A DNA stretch of 54,198 bases, taken from NCBI RefSeq assembly GCF_022832375.1, contig NZ_JALHLG010000028.1, positions 1 through 54,198 on the forward strand, read 5' to 3'. The number at the start of each line of letters is the position of its first letter. Positions within the stretch are counted from its first letter, which is position 1. A program made the position numbers and the translations under genes. This document shows positions 47,571 to 54,198 of the stretch, one piece after another. Under the pieces are notes generated by a model that was not told the DNA's origin, did no database searches, and saw nothing but the letters and a program-made list of their open reading frames with translations. Origin of the DNA: Novosphingobium beihaiense. GTDB taxonomy: Bacteria; Pseudomonadota; Alphaproteobacteria; Sphingomonadales; Sphingomonadaceae.

Positions 47571-48313
47571 CCGGAAAGGTCTCAAGCATGGCCGGAAAAG
47601 CTCTCGCCAGTGATACGGCGATGATCCTTGCCGCCGGGCTGGGCAAACGCATGCGGCCGCTTACCGCGACGCAGCCCAAGCCGCTGGTGCGCGTGGCGGG
47701 CAAGTCGCTGATCGACCATGCGCTGGACAAGCTGGAAAGCGCAGGCGTGGCGCATGCCGTCGTCAATGTGCATTATCTGGCAGACGCTCTGGAAGGCCAT
47801 TTCAAGGTCCGCAAGCGCGCGCCCGACGTGCGAATTTCCGACGAGCGCGAGCAGTTGCTGGAAACCGGCGGCGGCATGGTGAAGGCCGCGCCGATGCTGC
47901 CCGATCCGTTCTTTTGCCTCAACAGCGACAACATCTGGCTGGACGGCCCTAACAATGTGTTCAGCGAACTCTCGCAGGCATGGGATCCGGAACGGATGGA
48001 TGCCTTGCTGCTGGTGGTGCCGCACACACGCGCGCTGAACCATCGCGGCGCAGGCGATTTCCACCTCGATGCCGAAGGCCGCGTGACCCGCCGCAAGCGG
48101 GGTTACGTTGCGCCCTTCATCTACATGGGCGTTCAGATCGTGTCGCACCGGTTGCTGCGCGATGCGCCCGAGGGCCCGTTTTCGACGAACGTCCTGTGGA
48201 CCCGCGCGATCGAGGAAGGACGGCTTTACGCCGTCTCGCACATGGGGCTGTGGTGCGAGGTGGGCGAACCGGCCGCGATCAAGCCCACTGAGGAATGGCT
48301 GACCCGTGCCTGA
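47567..48313 (+). CDS. murU: N-acetylmuramate alpha-1-phosphate uridylyltransferase MurU
   Basis: 248-residue sugar nucleotidyltransferase. The signature ILAAGLGKRMRPLTATQPKPLV holds the nucleotide-binding and catalytic residues; LNSDNIW carries the metal Asp. With AmgK it converts MurNAc to UDP-MurNAc, bypassing the fosfomycin-sensitive MurA step (established in Pseudomonas and Caulobacter). Start overlaps the amgK stop (ATGA); an alternative ATG lies seven codons on. It overlaps addB by 8 bases. Confidence 0.88.
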   Translation: MTGKVSSMAGKALASDTAMILAAGLGKRMRPLTATQPKPLVRVAGKSLIDHALDKLESAGVAHAVVNVHYLADALEGHFKVRKRAPDVRISDEREQLLETGGGMVKAAPMLPDPFFCLNSDNIWLDGPNNVFSELSQAWDPERMDALLLVVPHTRALNHRGAGDFHLDAEGRVTRRKRGYVAPFIYMGVQIVSHRLLRDAPEGPFSTNVLWTRAIEEGRLYAVSHMGLWCEVGEPAAIKPTEEWLTRA

Positions 48314-51296
48314 GAGGGCCGGGCCCCGCATCTATTCCATCGCCGCCCATCGCGGTTTCGCTGATGCCCTGGTGGCCGGGCTGGTCCCGCGCTACGCCGA
48401 GCCCGATCTGGGCCTCGCCCGGCTGACCTTGCTGCTGCCGAGCCGCCGTACCGTGCGCACGGTGACGGAGGCTTTCGTTCGTCATTCAGGACAAGGGATG
48501 CTGCTGCCGCGCATGGCGGTAGTGGGCGATCTCGATCTGGACGAGACGCTGGGGCCGCTGCTCGATCCGCTGGGGGCGGCGGATATTCCGCCTGCCGCCG
48601 ATTCCACGCGCCGCTGGCTGCGCCTTGCGCACTATCTGCGCGAAGTGGAGGGAGACAAGGCCGGGAAGGGTGCGGCCCTGCTGCGCCGGGCGTGGGAAAT
48701 CGGGCGCACCATGGACCGGCTGCTGGTCGAGGGCATCGCGCCGATCGATCTGATGTCGGACGAGGTGATCGGCCTCGTCGGCGATCTGGCCGGGCACTGG
48801 AGCGACAATACCCGCACTTTCCTGATGGTGCAGCAATACTGGATCGCGGAACTCTCCGAGCGCGGCCAGATCGATGCGCCCGAGCGCCGCAACCGCCTGT
48901 TCGAACACGCCGCGCGGCGCTGGCGCGAGGAACCGCCGCCGCACCCGGTCGTCGCGGCAGGCGTGACCAGCGCTTCGCCCGCGCTGGCGAAACTGCTGCG
49001 CGTGGTGAGCGAGCTGGAGCGCGGCAGCGTGATTCTGCCCGATCTCGATCTGGCGCTGGCGCCGGAGGTCTGGGAGGAATTGGGCACGGCCGGGGCGCCC
49101 GCGGAAAAGGGCGATCCGCCCTTCGGCCGCCATGACGCGGTGACGCACCCGCAATATCACCTTAAACTGCTGCTCAACCGCATGGGCATTGCCCGCGAGG
49201 AAGTGCAGCCCTGGCACCGCTCCGGTGTGTCCGCCGCGCCGCCGGTGCGCAGCAAGGTGATTTCCAACTTGTTCCTGCCGCCGCGTGCTTCGGCGGTCTG
49301 GGCGGAACTGAAGCCCGAACACCGCCGGTTGCCGGGCGTGCGGCTGATGGAAAGCACGCACCCCGGCGAGGAGGCGCAGGCCATCGCCGTGCTGATTCGC
49401 GAGGCGCTGGAACAGCCCGAACGCCGCGTGGCGCTGATCTCGCCCGATCGCGGTCTGGCCGCGCGAGTGGTCTCGCACCTTCAGCGCTGGGGCATCGCGG
49501 CGGACGATACGGCGGGCCGCCCCTTGCCGCAGACGGCGGCGGGGCGCTTGTTGCTGCTGCTCGCCGAAGTGCTCGCAGATCAGGCCGCGCCGGTGCCGCT
49601 GATCGCGCTGCTGGTCCATCCGCTGGCGGGCGGCGGGGAAGGGCGCCCCCAATGGCTGGAAAATGCCCGCAAGCTGGACCTCGCCCTGCGCGGCCCGCGC
49701 CCGGCAGCCGGTCTGGAAGCGCTCGCCGGGATCGCCGAACAGCACAAGCTGGGCGCATGGTGGAGCATGGTTGAAGCCATCCTCTCGCCCCTTTTCGCAT
49801 TCGGTGAAAGCGAACCGTTCACCCGCCTGCTCGGCGCGCTGGCCGATGCGGCGGAGGCCTTGTGCGGCGAGGCGGTGTGGGCCGGGCCCGATGGCCGGGC
49901 GCTGGGCGCGTTCGTGGAGGACTTGCGCGAAGCCGCCGATGCCGCCGGAACCCTGCTCGATCCGCGCGAGCTGCACGCGGTGCTGCGCGATGCCATGGAC
50001 CGCGTTTCGGTGCGTCCGCCATGGGGCGGGCATCCGCGCGTGGCGATCTACGGCCTGCTCGAAGCGCGCATGAGCCGGGCGGATCTCGTCATCTGCGGGG
50101 GGCTGGCCGAAGGGGTATGGCCTGCCTCGCCTTCGCAGGATTCGCTGCTGCCGCCCGCCGTGCTGCGCGCGCTGGGCGTGCCCGGCGCCGATTTCCGCAT
50201 CGGCCTTGCCGCGCATGACCTTGCCGCAGCATTAGGCGCGCCCGAAGTGGTGCTGAGCTGGCCGCAGCGCGACGAGGGCGGGCCCGTCATCCCCTCGCGC
50301 TTCGTGCTGCGGGTCAGGGCCATGCTGGGCGATCAGGCAGGCCGCCATGACGAGCGGGAAACCTTGCGCCTTGCCCGGATGCTGGATGATGCCGCCCGGG
50401 TGCCGCCGCATCCGCGCCCGCAGCCCATGCCGTCCGCCGAAGAGCGGAAGGTGGATGTCTCCGTCACCGGACTAGACCGTCTGCGCGGCGATCCCTACCA
50501 GTTCTATGCTAATGCCATTCTCGGGTTGCGCAGCCTCGATCCGCTCGATGCCGAGCCGAGCGCGGCGTGGAAGGGCGAAGTCGCGCACCTCATCATGCAG
50601 CGCTGGCACGAGGCGGGCGAGCCGCCGGACGGCCTCCACGCCATCGCGCAGCAGGTGCTGACCGAGGCCAACGCGCACCCGCTGATGCGCGTGCTGTGGT
50701 GGCCGCGCCTCGCCGCCGCGCTGGAGACGTTCGAGCATATGATTCTGGAGGCCAAGGCCGAAGGGCGCGAAGTGCTCGGCGTCGAGCAGTGGGGCGACAT
50801 GCGTTACCGCGACGTGCGCATCCACGGCCGCGCTGACCGCATCGACCGCAAGGCCGATGGCACGCTGGCGGTGGTCGATTACAAGACCGGCCAGCCCCCC
50901 TCCGGCAAGCGGGTGGAGGAAGGCTTCGCGCTGCAACTGGGGCTCATCGGCCTGATTGCCGAGGCGAACGGCTTCAAGGGCATCAATGGCGATGTGACCG
51001 GCTTCGAATACTGGTCGATGGCCAAGGCCAAGAGCGGCGCAATGGGCTATCAGTTCGAACCGGTGCTGGAAGGGCGCAAGAAGTCCGGCCTGCCGCGCGA
51101 GGAATTCCTGCCGACCAGCGAATTCTTCCTCAACGATGCGCTGGACCGGTGGATCCTGGGCACCGAACCCTTCACCGCACGTCTCAATCCCGAACTGGGC
51201 AGCTACGCCGATTACGATCAGCTCATGCGCCTTGATGAGTGGCTCACGACCCTCGGTGATACTGGGGGCGATACCGGCACGGAGGATGCAGCATGA
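48306..51296 (+). CDS. addB: Double-strand-break repair protein AddB
   Basis: 996 residues from a GTG overlapping murU. AddB is the non-helicase partner of the AddAB helicase-nuclease that resects DNA ends for RecA loading. The C-terminal nuclease domain carries GRADRID (D844) and VVDYKTG (D858, K860), the PD-(D/E)xK core, preceded by DPYQFYANAILGLRSLDPLD. The large N-terminal part is a degenerate helicase-like fold with no intact P-loop. The stop overlaps the addA ATG (ATGA). Confidence 0.92.
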   Translation: MPERAGPRIYSIAAHRGFADALVAGLVPRYAEPDLGLARLTLLLPSRRTVRTVTEAFVRHSGQGMLLPRMAVVGDLDLDETLGPLLDPLGAADIPPAADSTRRWLRLAHYLREVEGDKAGKGAALLRRAWEIGRTMDRLLVEGIAPIDLMSDEVIGLVGDLAGHWSDNTRTFLMVQQYWIAELSERGQIDAPERRNRLFEHAARRWREEPPPHPVVAAGVTSASPALAKLLRVVSELERGSVILPDLDLALAPEVWEELGTAGAPAEKGDPPFGRHDAVTHPQYHLKLLLNRMGIAREEVQPWHRSGVSAAPPVRSKVISNLFLPPRASAVWAELKPEHRRLPGVRLMESTHPGEEAQAIAVLIREALEQPERRVALISPDRGLAARVVSHLQRWGIAADDTAGRPLPQTAAGRLLLLLAEVLADQAAPVPLIALLVHPLAGGGEGRPQWLENARKLDLALRGPRPAAGLEALAGIAEQHKLGAWWSMVEAILSPLFAFGESEPFTRLLGALADAAEALCGEAVWAGPDGRALGAFVEDLREAADAAGTLLDPRELHAVLRDAMDRVSVRPPWGGHPRVAIYGLLEARMSRADLVICGGLAEGVWPASPSQDSLLPPAVLRALGVPGADFRIGLAAHDLAAALGAPEVVLSWPQRDEGGPVIPSRFVLRVRAMLGDQAGRHDERETLRLARMLDDAARVPPHPRPQPMPSAEERKVDVSVTGLDRLRGDPYQFYANAILGLRSLDPLDAEPSAAWKGEVAHLIMQRWHEAGEPPDGLHAIAQQVLTEANAHPLMRVLWWPRLAAALETFEHMILEAKAEGREVLGVEQWGDMRYRDVRIHGRADRIDRKADGTLAVVDYKTGQPPSGKRVEEGFALQLGLIGLIAEANGFKGINGDVTGFEYWSMAKAKSGAMGYQFEPVLEGRKKSGLPREEFLPTSEFFLNDALDRWILGTEPFTARLNPELGSYADYDQLMRLDEWLTTLGDTGGDTGTEDAA

Positions 51297-54198
51297 GCGG
51301 CGGCGCCACGGTCCATCCGCTGCACGGCAACCAGCGCCTTGCCGTCGATCCGCGCGAGACGGTGTGGCTTTCCGCCTCGGCGGGCACGGGCAAGACGCAG
51401 GTGTTGTCCTCCCGCGTGCTGCGGCTTCTGCTGCAGCCGGGCGTTGAGCCTTCGCAGATCCTGTGCCTCACTTTCACCAAGGCAGGCGCCACTGAAATGG
51501 CCGCGCGCATCAACGGCACGCTGGCCGAATGGGTGCGGCTGAGCGATCCGGACCTGTTCGTGCGGCTCGAAGCCATCGGCGCACCGGCCGATCCGGCTAC
51601 GCTGGCCCATGCCCGCACGCTGTTCGCCGCCGTGCTCGATTGCCCCGGCGGCGGGCTTCGCATCGATACTATCCACGCCTTCTCGCAATGGCTGCTCGCG
51701 ACTTTCCCGCTGGAGGCGGACCTCATCCCCGGCAGCCGCCCGATGGAAGACCGCGAGCGCGTGCTGCTGGCGCGGCAGGTGCTGGCGGATCTGCTGGTCC
51801 ATGCCGAAAGCGATCCGCTGGGCGATCCGCAATTGCTGCGCGCGGTGGAGGAACTTTCGCTGCGCCATGGCCCCGATGCCGTGACCGGCTTCCTGCTGCG
51901 CTGCGCCTCCGCGCGCGAAGCGTGGATCGGGCCGGGAAGCTGGCAGTCGGGCGACATGCGCTTCAACCTGCTGCGCCTGCTCGGCCTGCCGAGTGAGGCC
52001 GATGCGGACTGGCTGGCCGCGATGTGCAGCGACGAAGCGTTCGACACCCGCTCGCTGCGCCGCTGCATGGAAGTGAACCATGAGTGGGGCACCAAGACCG
52101 GGCTTGGCGCGGTCGATGCCATCAGCGAATGGCTGCTGGGCAATCCGGCGCAGCGTCTGGAGAGCATCGACGCGCTGGCGAGCGTGTTCCTGACGCAAAA
52201 GGGCCTGCCCCGGTCGAGCGCTTCGCTGGAGAAGCTCGATCCGGCCTATGCCGATTATGCCGCGCGGGTGATCGAGCGCATTGCCGGTGTCCGCGCCGCT
52301 GCCGCGCTGCTGTCGCTGGCGGAGCGTCTGGTTCCGGCACTGCGTCTGGGCCGGGCTTTCGCGCTTGCGTGGGACGAGGCGAAGCAGCGCGAAGGGCTGA
52401 TCGATTTCGACGATCAGATCCGCCGCGCCGCCGATCTGCTGGGCAACAAGGATCAGGCGGACTGGATCCGCTACAAGCTGGACCGCCGTTTCGATCACAT
52501 CCTCGTCGACGAGGCGCAGGACACCAATGCCGCGCAGTGGGACATCATCTTCGCCATGGCCGAAGAGTTCTGGGCCGGGCTGGGCCAGCGCGGCGATGCG
52601 ATGCGCACGCTCTTCGTGGTGGGCGACTACAAGCAGGCGATCTTCCGTTTTCAGGGCACCAGCCCCGAAAACTTCCGCCGCGCTGCCGACCGCGTTCGCC
52701 GCGAAATGCTGCTGGCGGCGGAGAACGCCGAAATGCTGCGCAGCAACGATCGCGCGCGCAAGCTGATCGAGCTGGGGCTGGACCGCAGCTTCCGCACCGC
52801 GCAGCACGTGCTCGATTTCGTCGACCGGGCGATTGCCGGGATCGGGCACGCCAGTTTCGGCCTCGATCATGCGCCCGAACGGCACGAGGGGCAGGCGCGC
52901 CCCGGCTATGTCGGCCTGTGGCAGCCCGTCAGCGAAACCGCGCAGGACATCGAAGAGGACGAGGAACAGGAAGAGGGCACCGCCCAGACCTGGCTCTCGC
53001 GCCCGGACCGGCGGATGGCGGACAATATCGCGCGGCAGGTCAGGGCATGGCTCGATCCGCTGGGGCCGGGCTTCACGCTGGTGAAGGGCAAGCCGCGCCG
53101 GGCCACGGCGGGCGATGTCATGGTGCTGGTGCGCCAGCGCAAGGAACTCGCCGGGCTGATCGTTGCGCGGCTGCACGCAGCGGGCGTGCCGGTGGCGGGC
53201 GTCGACCGCCTGCGTCTGGGCGCGCCGCTGGCGGTGAAGGATCTGGTCTCCGCGCTGCGCTTTGCGGTGCAGCCGTGGGATGATCTCAATCTCGCCAGCC
53301 TGCTGGTCTCGCCGCTGGTGGGCTGGAGCCAGGAGCAATTGCTGCAACACGGCTATCGCCCCAGACACACGCGCCTGTGGGATCACTTGCGCCGCTCGCG
53401 CGAGGGCGATGCGGCGGCGGCGGTGCAGCAGCTCGCCGGGCTGCTGGCACTCGCCGATTACGAGCCGCCGCAGGAATTGCTGCACTGGCTGCTGGTGGGG
53501 CCATGGCAGGCGCGGCGCAAGCTGGTCGCCCGGCTCGGGACCGAGGCGAACGATCCGATCGACGAACTGATCAATGCCGCCAAGGCCTATGTCGCCACCG
53601 ATACGCCGAGCCTCGCCGGGTTTCTCGCCTGGTTCGATGCCGGAGACGGCGAGCTGAAGCGCGAGGCGGACAATGCCGCCGGGCTGGTGCGGGTAATGAC
53701 GGTGCACGGCTCCAAGGGGTTGCAGGCGCCCATCGTCATCCTCGCCGATGCCGCCGGCAATCCCGAAAGCGCGCGCGAGCGCGGGCTCGATCTGCCCGAT
53801 CCCGCCAACGAGGCCCGCGCGATCCCGCTGCCGCCGCTCTCGCGCGAGGAAAAGCAGGGCCGCATTGCCGAGCGGATCGAGGCCAACCGGCAGGCCGACG
53901 AGGAAGAACACTGGCGCCTGCTCTACGTCGCCATGACCCGCGCCGAGGAAGCGCTGTTCGTGGGCGGCGCGCTCAGCCGCCGCGACAAGGATGGACCACC
54001 GCCCAAGAGCTGGTACGCCCGCTTGCGCGAGCTGTTCCCGCCCGAAGCGGAGATCGGGGACGCGATCTGGGGCTCGCGCTGCGAACACGGGGCATTGCCC
54101 GCGCCTGTCCCGGCGGAGACCGGCGCCCCCGAATTGCCGCTGCGCGAGCCGCTGCCGTCATGGCTCCAGCGCGGCCCGCCCGCCGAGCCTCGTCCGCC
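51293..54198 (+). CDS. addA: Double-strand-break repair helicase AddA (3' end outside window)
   Basis: Open without a stop from the ATG at 51293 to the window end, 968 codons. A UvrD-type SF1 helicase: Walker A SASAGTGKT (27-35), TFTKAGATEMAARI, motif II DEAQDTN, motif III VVGDYKQAIFRFQG, motif V VMTVHGSKGLQAPIVIL and motif VI LLYVAMTRAEEALFV. The C-terminal nuclease domain would lie beyond the window. An acidic insert (EEDEEQEEG) occurs mid-protein. Last gene seen of the divL operon. Confidence 0.95.
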   Translation, partial: MSGGATVHPLHGNQRLAVDPRETVWLSASAGTGKTQVLSSRVLRLLLQPGVEPSQILCLTFTKAGATEMAARINGTLAEWVRLSDPDLFVRLEAIGAPADPATLAHARTLFAAVLDCPGGGLRIDTIHAFSQWLLATFPLEADLIPGSRPMEDRERVLLARQVLADLLVHAESDPLGDPQLLRAVEELSLRHGPDAVTGFLLRCASAREAWIGPGSWQSGDMRFNLLRLLGLPSEADADWLAAMCSDEAFDTRSLRRCMEVNHEWGTKTGLGAVDAISEWLLGNPAQRLESIDALASVFLTQKGLPRSSASLEKLDPAYADYAARVIERIAGVRAAAALLSLAERLVPALRLGRAFALAWDEAKQREGLIDFDDQIRRAADLLGNKDQADWIRYKLDRRFDHILVDEAQDTNAAQWDIIFAMAEEFWAGLGQRGDAMRTLFVVGDYKQAIFRFQGTSPENFRRAADRVRREMLLAAENAEMLRSNDRARKLIELGLDRSFRTAQHVLDFVDRAIAGIGHASFGLDHAPERHEGQARPGYVGLWQPVSETAQDIEEDEEQEEGTAQTWLSRPDRRMADNIARQVRAWLDPLGPGFTLVKGKPRRATAGDVMVLVRQRKELAGLIVARLHAAGVPVAGVDRLRLGAPLAVKDLVSALRFAVQPWDDLNLASLLVSPLVGWSQEQLLQHGYRPRHTRLWDHLRRSREGDAAAAVQQLAGLLALADYEPPQELLHWLLVGPWQARRKLVARLGTEANDPIDELINAAKAYVATDTPSLAGFLAWFDAGDGELKREADNAAGLVRVMTVHGSKGLQAPIVILADAAGNPESARERGLDLPDPANEARAIPLPPLSREEKQGRIAERIEANRQADEEEHWRLLYVAMTRAEEALFVGGALSRRDKDGPPPKSWYARLRELFPPEAEIGDAIWGSRCEHGALPAPVPAETGAPELPLREPLPSWLQRGPPAEPRP

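Noticed and set aside
51218..54088. 956-residue minus-strand open frame across addA
   Set aside because: High-GC shadow: Arg/Ala/Gln/His-rich with no motifs, exactly opposite a helicase gene that has all its motifs in order.

Overview
The window is typical chromosomal core DNA from an alphaproteobacterium, most probably a sphingomonad (Novosphingobium/Sphingomonas-like). Three things point there: high GC with dense, overlapping genes; the lepB-rnc-era, aroK-aroB//xerD and divL-tsaE-amgK-murU-addB-addA gene orders; and small dispersed palindromes of the CCTGAGCTTGTC type. No phage, transposase or CRISPR array was seen. Assignments are read from protein motifs by eye, with no database search.

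Layout. 1-6.9 kb: fmt (-) facing away from recR (+), then a minus-strand lepB-rnc-era-SGNH hydrolase operon, then pgi (+). 7-12 kb: a surface subtilisin-like protease, glutathione reductase and a CtaG-type cytochrome oxidase assembly protein. 12-24.2 kb: a plus-strand propionyl-CoA module: pccB, beta-ketothiolase, methylmalonyl-CoA epimerase, B12-dependent methylmalonyl-CoA mutase, a heme N-demethylase-like protein, O-acetylhomoserine sulfhydrylase, biotin synthase, a small membrane protein, pccA, a CsaA-like protein and a thioesterase. PccA needs biotin and BioB makes it, so the enzymes converting propionyl-CoA to succinyl-CoA sit beside the gene that supplies their cofactor. 24.2-31.7 kb: a POT peptide transporter, aroK-aroB (-), a divergent small ORF/helical periplasmic protein/xerD operon, two Flp prepilins and mutT.

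31.8-36.5 kb: four tandem tRNA-Arg(ACG) genes on an exact 126-bp period, an HxlR/SDR divergent pair with a palindromic operator, a ClC transporter, a two-repeat periplasmic protein and an NTF2-like protein. 36.7-43.7 kb: phospholipase D-like protein and folE (overlapping), a polytopic membrane protein, an SDR lacking the usual serine, a peroxiredoxin, and ahcY behind a perfect 20-bp palindrome and a foldable leader. 43.8-54.2 kb: a tightly overlapping operon divL-tsaE-amgK-murU-addB-addA; addA runs off the window. The kinase at its head has tyrosine where histidine kinases have their phosphoacceptor histidine, the hallmark of the cell-cycle regulator DivL.

No unmistakable novel multi-gene system was found. 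The best leads are the DivL tyrosine and its operon partners, the tRNA-Arg array with a degenerate first copy and hairpin spacers, the regulatory palindromes before ahcY, pccB and HxlR/SDR, and a low-GC small membrane ORF translationally coupled to pccA.
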